Shown here in pieces: positions 26,975-35,601 of a stretch of 64,000 nt of DNA; positions within the stretch are counted from its first letter, which is position 1; each line of letters starts with the position of its first letter. The stretch spans positions 558,001 to 622,000 of the forward strand of contig NZ_ADVG01000001.1 in NCBI RefSeq assembly GCF_000178855.1. Reading direction: 5' to 3'. The notes beneath the pieces were generated by a model. It was not told the DNA's origin and ran no database searches. It saw only the letters and a program-made list of their open reading frames with translations. The translations under genes were made by a program, and so were the position numbers. This stretch comes from Ktedonobacter racemifer DSM 44963. GTDB taxonomy: Bacteria; Chloroflexota; Ktedonobacteria; Ktedonobacterales; Ktedonobacteraceae.

Positions 26975-27535
26975 ATGGCTATGATGCGTCTGGCGTGCTC
27001 TGTAACGCCGCACTGTCATCATATTGCCACAGGCGTACCCCGCACACCAGCGCCTGCTACGATTCTTGCTGGCGTCAAAAAAGATCCAGCCACAGGCATC
27101 GTTCTCACAGATCTTTATGCGCGCAGGTTCTTGTGTTGTCACTAGCTCCACAAAAGAGACCGTGATCTCACTCTGTACCCAGAGCCAATCCTTCTGCAGC
27201 GGCTCCAACACAATTCGCCAATGACCATCCTGGTCCTGACAGAGGGTTCGCCGCACAGCAGAAGCCTGGAGATACGGCTGTAGTTGCGTCATATCAGCCA
27301 CAGCGAGCGGCTCCCCCCGCACCAGGCGGGCCGCATAGTCCCATAAGTGCGATCGGAGTGTGATCAGAGAACGCACCATACTCTCATCTAGAGCTGCTGC
27401 ATCCACGTCTAAATGCCAGCGCGTCAGAAATTGCTGGCGCCAGGCAAGTTGCAGGAAGCGGTCCTCTGCTCGACCGCTTCCACGATAATCACTCCAATCG
27501 CTATTTAAAAAATCGAGAGCAAGCACTTCCATCAC
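26948..27535 (-). CDS. CGNR zinc-finger protein (ABATE domain)
   Basis: The C-terminal 50 residues carry the CGNR zinc finger, CENDACGWIFFDASKNRSRRWC and YACGNMMTVRRYR. The N-terminal part starts LALDFLNSDW, as in the ABATE domain that normally precedes it. Such proteins are regarded as putative stress-linked transcription factors; targets are unknown. GGAGG precedes GTG 27533-27535 and ATG 27530-27532. The CAP-domain lipoprotein gene starts beyond it on the same strand, so its end is 38 nt upstream of this gene's start. Confidence 0.85.
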   Translation of the reverse strand: MMEVLALDFLNSDWSDYRGSGRAEDRFLQLAWRQQFLTRWHLDVDAAALDESMVRSLITLRSHLWDYAARLVRGEPLAVADMTQLQPYLQASAVRRTLCQDQDGHWRIVLEPLQKDWLWVQSEITVSFVELVTTQEPARIKICENDACGWIFFDASKNRSRRWCAGYACGNMMTVRRYRARQTHHSHATASEESH

Positions 27536-27573
27536 ACATTTCCTCCAGGAACGAGAACAAAATCCTCACACAA

Positions 27574-28308
27574 CTAATTCGCGAAATCCTCGGTTAACCA
27601 GAGCGTATTGTGTGCATCGACGAAGATGCTAATCCCAATACGATGAAAAGTGCTACTCAACAAATTACGACGATGCCCATCATTAGGAGGGGTCTCATTC
27701 ATCATGCTCCGATGAAGGCCTGAGGCCATGCTCCACTGCGCATTGTAGGAAGGGGTAGGACCACCTGTACCAATATTTTCGCCACAGGCATTCCAGTTGA
27801 CTCCTGCATTCGTTTCGCGCGTCCCCAGACTACTCTCGCCTGGACACTGGTGCGAAAGCCCACACCCACCAGCCATCACCTGGGTATGTCGAGATGCGCT
27901 CACCACAAGCGCTGGCGTCCAGACCAGCGCTGGTAGGCTATTAGAGGCTCTATCCTGGTTCACCAGCGCGAAGAGCTGCTGCGCTAACTGTTGATCTGTG
28001 CTCGAAACAGGAGGGGTGCTACCTCCATTGCCTCCGCCACTGCTTCCACCAGTATTGCCACTGCCATTTCCACCATTCGCTCCTCCCTGGGTAGGTTGTG
28101 GTGTTGGCGTGGGTTGAACTGATTTTTTCGGCGTTGGCGTCGCGAGAGGACGCTCCGCCACCTCCGTGCCCATTTGCTTCTGTGTCGAGGTCGGTGTCGC
28201 CTGCGTGCTTTTCTCACCAGGCGTGGTCGCAGAGCCCGAAGATGCGCCACAGGAAACCAGAAATATACACACAGCTAGCGCTGATAAAATACACAAGCGT
28301 TTCTTCAC
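27574..28308 (-). CDS. CAP-domain (SCP/PR1-like) lipoprotein
   Basis: GTG 28306-28308 with GGAGG nine bases upstream fits best, since it places a short basic tip (VKKRLC) before the hydrophobic core and the lipobox VSC. A Thr/Pro/Gly-rich linker of about 90 residues follows (PTPTPQPTQ, GGNGSGNTGGSS). The C-terminal CAP domain has ASRHTQVMAGGCGLSHQC, NACGENIGTGGP and DGHRRNLLSSTFHRIGIS. YkwD-type bacterial CAP proteins of this layout are secreted and of unclear activity. The linker suggests it spans the outer cell envelope. Confidence 0.88.
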   Translation of the reverse strand: MKKRLCILSALAVCIFLVSCGASSGSATTPGEKSTQATPTSTQKQMGTEVAERPLATPTPKKSVQPTPTPQPTQGGANGGNGSGNTGGSSGGGNGGSTPPVSSTDQQLAQQLFALVNQDRASNSLPALVWTPALVVSASRHTQVMAGGCGLSHQCPGESSLGTRETNAGVNWNACGENIGTGGPTPSYNAQWSMASGLHRSMMNETPPNDGHRRNLLSSTFHRIGISIFVDAHNTLWLTEDFAN

Positions 28309-28749
28309 TGCAAAGCGCCTCCATTCGCACAAATACATTCTCCTCTCTACCATAACATAGACAACCGCCTATACAGTAGCCATCTGCGAATTTCTGGTAC
28401 TTCCTGCATAGTCGGAGGTGAAGAAAAACACGCCACAGCCTCAGCAATTCCACCTACTTTTATTACACGTTTGATTGACATGTAGAAAACCTGGTAGCAA
28501 GCCGATACATATGAAGGAAACCCGCCAATATATCCATTTTAGTAAGCAATAGAGTATTATATTAGAAAGCTATCTTCTAGAGAAGAGATAGCTTCATCTA
28601 CCCAGAAGTCATGTACGACCCGGAGCGGTTTTCTGACAAATTCATGAAAATAACATTGAAGCATACAAATATATTTTGTGCAGATATGATGGCTCGGGTC
28701 CGCGTCACTCTTCCCTACTACATATGAACTATAGAAAGTGAGACTGTGT
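28309..28749. other. Divergent intergenic region, no gene seen
   Basis: About 440 nt between the CAP-domain gene (-) and the peptide-binding lipoprotein gene (+). It is AT-rich around 28490-28700. A TTGACA occurs at 28474 but no matching -10 box lies at the right distance. No hairpin longer than about 6 bp was noticed. Confidence 0.35.
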
Positions 28750-30369
28750 ATGCAGCGTACACAGAAACAGCGCACACATCTGTTGCCCTTTTTACTCTTG
28801 AGTAGCCTGACAATCCTCCTCCTGGCCGCCTGCGGAGGAGGCACGCAGCAGAACAATCAATCTACAAACAACCAGGTCCTGCGCTTCCCCAACGTTGGAA
28901 CCACTGACATTGGCAAGCTTGATCCCGCCAGCGGCTCCGACTCTAACTCTAACCTGGCCATCAACATGCTTTTCACAGGTCTGGTAAGGGCGGATCAGAA
29001 CCTGAGCGCCCAACCAGACCAGGCCACCTGGGATATCTCGAAGGATAACAAGGTCTACACCTTCCATCTCAAGAAGGGTATCACCTTCTCTGATGGCACT
29101 CCTGTTACGGCGCAGACCTATGTCTATACCTGGACCCGCGCCCTGCTCCCCGAGGTCAAGTCTCCCATTGCACCCGTGTTGGAGGAGGCCATTGTCGGCG
29201 CAAAAGATGTCAATAGTGGCAAGACTACAACGCTAGAGGGAGTGAAGGCACTCGATGACCAGACGCTCCAGGTCACGCTGGAACGCCCCACCGCCTACTT
29301 CCTCCAGCTACTAACCGTCAACCTCTTTTATCCGCTCAATCAGAAGCTCATCGAGAAATATGGGCAGGTCGACTGGGCACAGCACGTGGCAGGACAGGGG
29401 GCTGGGACCGGCCCCTTCATCGTCCAGTCCTGGCAACACGGGGTCAAAATGGACCTGGTGCCCAATCCCAACTATTATGGAGCAAAACCAAAGCTGAAGA
29501 AGGTCGAAATGTTCTTCGTCAAAGAACCCGAGACCGCCTATAAAGCGTACCAGGCCAAACAATACGACTTTACCTGGGGCATTACCCCCCACGATCAGGA
29601 GACGGCGAAAAACCTTCCCGGTTTCATTCGCAAGCCTATCCTGCAAAGCAATCTGCTCTTCTTTGACAATAAGACCGCGCCCTTCAACAAGTCAGCCGTC
29701 CGCCAGGCTTTCGCGGCGGCTATAGATAAGAAGATTCTGGCGACAAACATCTTTAAAGATTCTGTTACGCCAGCCAGCACCATTATTCCTCCAGGCCAGC
29801 CCGGCGCCCAGCCAGATTATGCTGGCATCTCATATAACATGACCAAAGCCAAACAGCTCCTCCAATCGGTCTATCCAGATGTCAGTAAGATGCCGCCCGT
29901 GACGTTTTCGTATCCTGGCTCACAGTTTCCCCAGGATGCGGCAACGGCCATGCAGGCAATGTGGCAGTCTGCCCTTGGCGTGCAAGTCAAGCTCAATCCG
30001 ATGGAACTAACCTCGTACAATAGCGAGACCTCCAAACACACGGTCCAATTTGGCTTTACCCAGTGGGGTGTCTACTTCCCTGATCCCTATGAATGGCTGG
30101 ACCTGAGCCTGCTCTCCACCTCGGCCAATAACAATGGCGATTGGAGCAATCCGAAATTCGATAGCCTGGTGGCTCAGGCTGAACAGAAATCAGGCCAGGA
30201 GCGCCTGGATCTCTATGCCCAGGCCGAGCGAGTCGCAATCGACGATGTGGGCTGGCTCCCCCTCTCACATCAGACGCTAGCGGGCATTATCCCCGCCAAT
30301 CTCCATGGCGTCGTTCTCAACGGTGGCGGACTCTACTTCGGCGACTGGTCCAACGTCTACCTCTCATAA
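28750..30369 (+). CDS. Oligopeptide-type ABC transporter substrate-binding lipoprotein (SBP family 5)
   Basis: The signal peptide has lipobox LAAC followed by GGGTQQNNQ. The mature protein matches OppA-like family 5 (LDPASGSDSNSNLAINMLFTGLVRADQ, YTFHLKKGITFSDGTPVTAQTYVYTWTRAL, GTGPFIVQSWQHGVKMDLVPNPNYYG, VRQAFAAAIDKKIL). At about 539 residues it has normal length. ATG 28750 is taken as the start; GTG 28738 is an in-frame alternative and neither has a strong ribosome site. No permease or ATPase genes adjoin it, so it must pair with a transporter encoded elsewhere. Confidence 0.88.
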   Translation: MQRTQKQRTHLLPFLLLSSLTILLLAACGGGTQQNNQSTNNQVLRFPNVGTTDIGKLDPASGSDSNSNLAINMLFTGLVRADQNLSAQPDQATWDISKDNKVYTFHLKKGITFSDGTPVTAQTYVYTWTRALLPEVKSPIAPVLEEAIVGAKDVNSGKTTTLEGVKALDDQTLQVTLERPTAYFLQLLTVNLFYPLNQKLIEKYGQVDWAQHVAGQGAGTGPFIVQSWQHGVKMDLVPNPNYYGAKPKLKKVEMFFVKEPETAYKAYQAKQYDFTWGITPHDQETAKNLPGFIRKPILQSNLLFFDNKTAPFNKSAVRQAFAAAIDKKILATNIFKDSVTPASTIIPPGQPGAQPDYAGISYNMTKAKQLLQSVYPDVSKMPPVTFSYPGSQFPQDAATAMQAMWQSALGVQVKLNPMELTSYNSETSKHTVQFGFTQWGVYFPDPYEWLDLSLLSTSANNNGDWSNPKFDSLVAQAEQKSGQERLDLYAQAERVAIDDVGWLPLSHQTLAGIIPANLHGVVLNGGGLYFGDWSNVYLS

Positions 30370-30447
30370 GGGTAGTACATAAGCATAAAAAATTTCCAGG
30401 GGGCAGGCCTGCCCCCTGGAAATTTTTTATGCTTATGTACTACCCTT
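30368..30447. terminator. Perfect 80-bp palindrome (40-bp arms, no loop) at convergent gene ends
   Basis: 30368-30407 and 30408-30447 are exact reverse complements. The palindrome overlaps the TAA of the peptide-binding lipoprotein gene (30367-30369) and ends two bases before the stop codon of the reductase gene at 30450. A GC core flanked by A and T runs gives a terminator readable from both sides. Confidence 0.85.
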
Positions 30448-30449
30448 GT

Positions 30450-31169
30450 TTATCCTTCTTGAAGGTTGATAGGCTGCCACTGACTGCTATCGTACGCGGG
30501 GTACTCGATCTCCCAGAAGCGACCTGGCTCCTCGCGCGCTTCCAGACGGCGTAGGGCATCCAACAAAACCTGGCGTTGCAGGTCCCGTTGACCAGGCCCT
30601 CCCAGGCTATTGCCAAGCTTAAAATGCTGTGGGGCCAGGACACGCGGAGGACCAGCCTGCTTCGTCTGATCTGGCGCGACGCTGATAAAGACGGTGGGTA
30701 GGCCCGTCATCTCTATCTCACGCGCTAACGCCGCCGCCACGCGATGACAGAGTGGGCAGCCAGCAGTGAGCACAACAGCGTCGGCCTTTGAGCGAGAAAT
30801 AAGCTTCGCCATCTCTGGCGCCACGCGCTCATACAGGTCACGAAAGTTCTGAGTATAGCCCATAAAGCCAAGATGTTTATCGTTGACGCCCCCAATGATC
30901 CCCTCAGCAGCCAGTTCGCGTAAACGATCAATAGGGAACACACAATTAATATCCTGGTTCGCATCCTGATGATTATAATGGCTATGAGTCACCATGAGCT
31001 GGTTCGCGCTGACATCGCCGGGAAGAAGACGCCAGGTGTTGTCCCCATCCACATTGTAGGGTTCTTGCTCGCGCAGGTGCACGCCCGCAGTACTCACCAG
31101 CGCAATAACGCTATCCGCTAGCTCGCGCGAGCGCGGGGTGTAGGGAATACACCGTTTGGACATTGGCAT
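30450..31169 (-). CDS. PrdB/GrdB-like reductase subunit (glycine/sarcosine/betaine/proline reductase B family), Cys form
   Basis: The start is ATG 31167-31169, with AAGGAG nine bases upstream; this gives 239 residues. Family features are FPIDRLRELAAEGIIGGVNDKHLGFMGY, ADAVVLTAGCPLCHRVAAALAREIEMTGLPTVFIS and PPRVLAPQHFKLGNSLGGPG. Known members are selenoproteins in anaerobic amino-acid reduction, with Sec at the redox site. Here the candidate site reads GCPLCH with Cys and no TGA. It closes a three-gene operon, 25 nt behind the Gfo/Idh oxidoreductase, so its real substrate may be a sugar- or polyol-derived compound. Confidence 0.75.
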   Translation of the reverse strand: MPMSKRCIPYTPRSRELADSVIALVSTAGVHLREQEPYNVDGDNTWRLLPGDVSANQLMVTHSHYNHQDANQDINCVFPIDRLRELAAEGIIGGVNDKHLGFMGYTQNFRDLYERVAPEMAKLISRSKADAVVLTAGCPLCHRVAAALAREIEMTGLPTVFISVAPDQTKQAGPPRVLAPQHFKLGNSLGGPGQRDLQRQVLLDALRRLEAREEPGRFWEIEYPAYDSSQWQPINLQEG

Positions 31170-31194
31170 CCGCCAGGTCTCCTTCTTATGTAAA

Positions 31195-32268
31195 CTAGCG
31201 CGCCCAGTCCATGGGAGCAGGAGGCGCAAACTCCGAAGCGATGGCAACTGGGTGGCCTTCACCAAAGGATGTTTGAATGGCGCAGAGGATATCGACGACA
31301 TGGGCGGCCTGGGCCCCGGTGATGCGCGCAGGCCGGTCCTCCTCGATAGCCTCGGCCAGTTCAACCACACCACGCGCCCACTCGGTTCCCTGGAATGACT
31401 CTTTCACATAAGGTACCGGCTGGTAGCTACCCCCAAACTCGGTGAACTCGACCTTCCCTGAGAAATTTTGCCAGTCATTCAGGAAGCAGGAACCCTTATC
31501 GCCGTGGAACTCGATGCCTTTCTGAGGACTATGATGGCCAACATAAAAATTGGTCGTCAGGCGAGCAACTGCGCCCGAGGTAAATTCGATGGCCGCCACC
31601 GCAAAGTCAGGCGTACTAATATGGAAAGGCACATTCTCCTTCGTCACCCGATCTGGATAGAGCACCTTGCCAAAAGCGGTCACTTGCCGCGCCGGACCAA
31701 AGATCGAAGTCAGGATCGTGAGTGGATACACACCTACGTCGAAGAGCGCACCCACCTCGTAGAAGGGACCCGGCGCCGGGTGCCAGGACTCAATACGCCC
31801 CCAGTTAACCTCGGCATACGCCAGGCGTACCGTTCCCAGGGCTCCTTCGCGAATAAGCTTCCAGGCGGTCTGCTGCGCCTCACCGAGAATCGTCATCGGC
31901 GCACAGCTTAGACGTTTGCCCTGCTGCTCAGCCAGCTTGACCAGTTCCCAGGCATCCCGCCCATCCAGCGCCAGGGGCTTCTCGCTATAGACGTGCTTTC
32001 CGGCAAGCAGACACTTGCGGATCACTTCGACATGGGCATGGTGAATGGTCAAATTGACTACCAGGTCCACATCTTCATCCGCCAGCAGCTCATCTAACGA
32101 GGCGTAGACCTGGCCGCCATAGGTCGAGACATAGGCTTCCGCACGCGTGAGATCCACATCAGTCGCACCCAATAATTGAATATGAGAATAAGGCTCCAGG
32201 GTTTTGGCATAGGCGCCAGCAATATTTCCACAACCAACGACGGCAATACGAAATGGCTTTTTCTCCAT
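31195..32268 (-). CDS. Gfo/Idh/MocA family NAD(P)-dependent oxidoreductase
   Basis: From ATG 32266-32268 the product has 357 residues. The Rossmann motif is RIAVVGCGNIAGAYAKTL. The catalytic motif EKPLALD, with the conserved Lys, follows at about residue 95, and GALFDVGVYPLTILTSIFG matches the substrate domain. Members oxidise or reduce sugars, inositols or their derivatives. The gene lies 76 nt downstream of a TIM-barrel isomerase gene and 25 nt before the PrdB-like reductase, a typical carbohydrate-catabolic arrangement. The substrate is not predictable. Confidence 0.9.
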   Translation of the reverse strand: MEKKPFRIAVVGCGNIAGAYAKTLEPYSHIQLLGATDVDLTRAEAYVSTYGGQVYASLDELLADEDVDLVVNLTIHHAHVEVIRKCLLAGKHVYSEKPLALDGRDAWELVKLAEQQGKRLSCAPMTILGEAQQTAWKLIREGALGTVRLAYAEVNWGRIESWHPAPGPFYEVGALFDVGVYPLTILTSIFGPARQVTAFGKVLYPDRVTKENVPFHISTPDFAVAAIEFTSGAVARLTTNFYVGHHSPQKGIEFHGDKGSCFLNDWQNFSGKVEFTEFGGSYQPVPYVKESFQGTEWARGVVELAEAIEEDRPARITGAQAAHVVDILCAIQTSFGEGHPVAIASEFAPPAPMDWAR

Positions 32269-32344
32269 AGTGTTTATTCCTTTGTAGAGTGAGAGGAAAG
32301 GTAGGCACACTTCCCTTTGCCTACCCGGTTCAGTCCATAGCAAA

Positions 32345-33166
32345 CTACGCCTGTGTGAGCCACTTCAATAGCATTTCACGCATGGCGATGCAATCTTCGG
32401 TCGGGTCAAAATGCTCTGGCTCATGCTCGATGCTGTAGATCCCCTGGTACCCCAGGCGCTCCAGCGTCTCAACACATTTGGGAATATCAACGCAGCCCTG
32501 ACCATAGCGGCAGGTATCATGCGCCCCAGGCGCCAGCACATCTTTGAGATGCACATAGACAAGATGAGGATAGAGCTCATCGATGGCGCGTACGGCATCA
32601 TAGCCATTGGTGGCGTACCAACCAGTATCAACTGCGGTTCCGATAAAACCATCTCCGCCGTCACCAATGAGATCGAGCATATCCTGAGCAGTCTTCTCCG
32701 CAGGATGATTCTCGATCCCCAAACGGACACCATACTGCTTGAGAATGGCAACCGTCGAGGCACGATCATCGGCCAGCAGGCCAGTCGAGCCGCCAAGAAT
32801 CGAGACATCCAGGTCCCGCGCCAGGCTGCAAGCAGCCTCAAACTCGCTCCTGGTCGTGCCAAAATATCCCGCCAGACTGACGATGCGAACATCATAACGC
32901 TGGAGCAGATCGCGCACGATGGAGACATGCTCAGGGGTGGCCCACGACCAGTTTAACTGGGCCATCCAGAGATCCATCAGCGAGAAGCCCATCCCTCGAA
33001 TAGCGAGTAGTAAGGCTTCGAAACGCTGCGCGAAGGTTTCAATGGGTCGAAAATAGGCATTGGTGGAGCTATCGCCCTCACCCCAGCCCTGCGTCATATG
33101 ATAACCAACCTGCTGAGCGACATAGTTGGCTCCCATAAACGATAAACGCTTCTGTGGGTCTTTCAT
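32345..33166 (-). CDS. Sugar phosphate isomerase/epimerase-type TIM-barrel protein (IolE-like)
   Basis: A 273-residue AP-endonuclease-2-type barrel with SIVRDLLQRYDVRIVSLAGYF, VRLGIENHPAEKTAQDMLDLI, GTAVDTGWYATNGYD, LVYVHLKDVL and YSIEHEPEHFDP. The Glu, Asp, His and Glu of these motifs are the expected metal ligands. A good AGGAG lies before ATG 33164-33166. It is the first gene of the operon with the oxidoreductase and reductase. Inosose dehydratase or a sugar epimerase are the likely activities. Confidence 0.85.
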   Translation of the reverse strand: MKDPQKRLSFMGANYVAQQVGYHMTQGWGEGDSSTNAYFRPIETFAQRFEALLLAIRGMGFSLMDLWMAQLNWSWATPEHVSIVRDLLQRYDVRIVSLAGYFGTTRSEFEAACSLARDLDVSILGGSTGLLADDRASTVAILKQYGVRLGIENHPAEKTAQDMLDLIGDGGDGFIGTAVDTGWYATNGYDAVRAIDELYPHLVYVHLKDVLAPGAHDTCRYGQGCVDIPKCVETLERLGYQGIYSIEHEPEHFDPTEDCIAMREMLLKWLTQA

Positions 33167-33199
33167 AACATCTCCTCTCCTTCGCTTTAAATTACTGTG

Positions 33200-33493
33200 C
33201 TATACGTTGTAGTATGTCACAATACGCCTCTTCAGGAAAAGGAATTCAGGCCAATGCGCTTGTGCCAGTGCAAGGAAGGTAATGCCCTCTTCCCGAAGCG
33301 CCTGGAGCTCCTGGTCATTGATGAGTGCTCCTGGAGCGGCTGGAACATAGATCGTTGCCGTGGTATTGGGCGGTAGCTCAATCTGCCAGGTAAAGGTTGA
33401 CTCCTCATAGGCCCAGGCGCTTACGATGCGGCCATGAATCGAATCATAGACGGCGCGCAGGCGTTGCAAAGAGGGGTTCGGGAAGGGGCGCAT
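33200..33493 (-). pseudogene. Alpha-L-rhamnosidase (GH78) C-terminal remnant
   Basis: About 97 residues match the C-terminal beta-sandwich of bacterial alpha-L-rhamnosidases (RAVYDSIHGRIVSAWAYEESTFTWQIELPPNTTATIYVPA). The catalytic (alpha/alpha)6 barrel is absent: upstream the frame meets a stop within 12 bases, then the palindrome/IS4 complex. The fragment lies just upstream of the isomerase gene, so the sugar operon may once have included this hydrolase. Confidence 0.7.
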
Positions 33494-33564
33494 CCAGAGG
33501 CTAAATAGTAACTAACATTAATTCGTAATTAACAAACGGTGCTTTCATCCCTCCCCGTTTAGGG

Positions 33565-35007
33565 CTGAAAATTACCCGCAAATTACAAACGGAGGTGAAA
33601 AGCGAGATGGACGCCCTCAAGCAAGGTTTGCACATGGAGCCAGCCTTTCCAAAGGGTTTTCCAGCCAGGAGAGCCATCGCTGCGACGAGCCAGGAAGCCA
33701 CCCAGGCGAGCAACCTCCGTCCAAAACGTGCTCAGCGTCATGAGGGAAGCATCCTGCTTCGCGCATGCCGCCACCACCGCCAGAAGCTCAGGCTCAATGA
33801 CTTGGGCGGCAGGACGCTCCGGTTCTTGACGAGAAAGCGAACGCAGTTGCAACAAGCGCACCGCCATGGGCGACAAGAGTCCCAGCAGGCGCATCAAGCG
33901 CTCAGCACTTTGGACCTGACGCTCCTCAATGCGACAACCTGTTTTGAGGCATTGATGATAGTCTTGCACGATCCATCGGTGCGCATACCAAGAGACGCGT
34001 TCCCATGCTTCTTGCAAGGTGGATGTTGGAACCGAGGTCAACAGAATCCATTCGACAGGCTCTTCTCCTTGTGGTCTCAAGCCATCTTCTTCCCAGACGC
34101 GAATCACCCACAGGCTCCTCTGCTCGTGCAGCGCCTTGGGCTCATTACGAGGGGACAAGAGGGTCATGAGTCCAAAGGAGAGCGAGAGTTGGGTCTGACG
34201 TGCTTTGCGTCCATGGCTTGCGGGGCGTTGAAAGGGGCGCGTGGCTTGACATGGCCGCGCTCTGCTCTGCGAGAGCAAGTAACCAATCTGCTCATCGGTT
34301 GGCTGGACTCTTCGCTCTTGGGTCGCACGAATCAAAAACTCCACTTGACTCTGGTGACAGGCCCGCGCAGAAGTCAAAGAAATCGGCCCCTCGATCTCCC
34401 ACATGGACCCAATCAGAACCCTTCTCAGCGCTTCCGATCTGAGTGACCATGCGCGTCCAGACATCCGTTTCTTTGGGACGTTTTCTTCTTTGGGCTCTGG
34501 TTTCTCCTCTGGGAGCCGGGATGCGCACAAAAGGCTCTTGGCTTTGCGCACCCCAGGACCTCTCGGCTCTCAGGCACCACGGCCAACACCGTTTGCAGCA
34601 GCAATCCTCGTCCCTTTTCATCGCCGATTTGCCCGATGCCAGACATCTTGTGTCGATGCGTCAAATCCAGTTCCGTCGTATCCTGGATCAGCAGGATGAC
34701 GGAACGCTCTTGCATCTCTCCGCGCGTCTGCAACCAGTGGGGCTGCATCAGAGCAGCAAACGTGACATCCGGCTCGTCAAGGAAACGGTACAACGCTTTT
34801 CCCTCTTTCCAGATGTGCTGTTGTTTGGGCAAAGAGGCCGAGACATCCCTTACCATGGCGCTGGCAGCTTTCACTGCTCGCCTTGTTCGACGGACATCGT
34901 GCAAGAGCACTTGTCCAAACGTTTCTTCCGCCCAGTGCTTTGGGCTCAGCAGGAGGTCTGTTTCCATTCCATATTGTATCATTTTGTTAAATGCGGGTAA
35001 TTTTCAG
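33565..35007 (-). mobile_element. IS4-family insertion sequence, copy 2 (1443 bp, transposase broken)
   Basis: The terminal repeats are CTGAAAATTACCCGC at 33565 and its complement ending at 35007. The 11-bp direct repeat CCCGTTTAGGG is at 33554-33564 and 35008-35018. The ends begin CTG...CAG and the target duplication is 11 bp, as in copy 1, so both belong to one subgroup although their repeat sequences differ. The target repeat sits exactly at the centre of a palindrome. Confidence 0.9.
33583..34982 (-). pseudogene. IS4-family transposase with two frameshifts
   Basis: Three consecutive minus-strand frames together give one full transposase. 34982 to about 34545 encodes [21 protein letters not shown] through [14 protein letters not shown]. 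About 34545 to 34400 encodes [18 protein letters not shown] and VGDRGADFFDF. About 34375 to 33583 encodes FLIRATQERRVQ through DYHQCLKTGCRIEERQ to the C-terminus. It parallels copy 1 throughout. The frame changes are small indels near 34545 and 34390. Confidence 0.85.
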
Positions 35008-35362
35008 CCCGTTTAGGGGAGGGATGAAAGCACCGTTCCTTCTTCGGGGCATGGGTGGATGGGTTTCTACTTTCTCGCCTTTGTAATAGAATAACTAGGT
35101 AGAGCTTATGCGAATAACCGTGGCTGGTGTGCTCGTAGGTATGGTACAAGCCCATTGGCCTGCTCCTTCGCAACAACACGGCACTGAAGTGTTTCGTTTG
35201 CTCACCCATGGCCTCCTGTGTTGGCGCAGGAGAAAGCGCGTAGACTTGTAGCACCAACGTATCTACATAACCAGGGTTTCGCCTCTGGGAAGTAGTAGTA
35301 GGGCAGACACGCCCCTGAGAACTGCCGTTCTTTGTTGTCTGAGTTAGGTTGGATAGCAGCCA

Positions 35363-35452
35363 CTCACCTTTCGTGAGGTTCCTTCGGGAACACGGTCAGT
35401 CTCCCTCCGATGCTCAGAAGCCCGTCCCTTTCTAGGGGACGAGGAGTGTCAC
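35363..35452 (+). ncRNA. Orphan omega-RNA-like / IS605-type right-end remnant
   Basis: A tandem of small hairpins, CTCAC/GTGAG (35363-35377), GTTCC-TTCG-GGAAC (35378-35391) and CGTCC/GGACG (35423-35441), is followed by GAGGAGTGTCAC. This layout resembles the 3' end of tnpB-associated guide scaffolds. No tnpB frame remains upstream (35040-35350 holds no recognisable coding sequence). It is therefore probably a remnant, possibly of the same element as the split palindrome just before it. Confidence 0.4.
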
Positions 35453-35510
35453 AGTTGAGAAAGAATGGATTGGGACCCTGCTGTTCTCCCTCCTTTTCCT
35501 TGCAATAAAA

Positions 35511-35560
35511 GAGGGAAGCCCCCTATACAGCTAAAACTTATAGGATTCTGCTTCCCTCTC
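35511..35560. terminator. Hairpin downstream of the small zinc-ribbon gene
   Basis: 10-bp perfect arms AGAGGGAAGC/GCTTCCCTCT at 35511-35520 and 35551-35560 with a 30-nt loop, about 40 nt beyond the stop of the leftward gene. Confidence 0.5.
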
Positions 35561-35601
35561 TACTCGACTATAAGCAATATCAAAATAGTATCTGTGTTTG
35601 C

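Larger units (their letters stand above)
33535..35037. repeat. 22-bp-arm palindrome split by an IS4-family insertion
   Basis: 33535-33556 (AACGGTGCTTTCATCCCTCC and two more C) is the exact complement of 35016-35037. With the IS and one target copy removed, the two arms face each other across a 5-nt loop (GTTTA). The arms must therefore have been a single hairpin before the insertion. Confidence 0.8.

Noticed and set aside
30740..30780. Selenocysteine site in the PrdB/GrdB-like reductase
   Set aside because: The candidate redox site reads GCPLCH with ordinary Cys codons; no in-frame TGA or SECIS-like hairpin is present.
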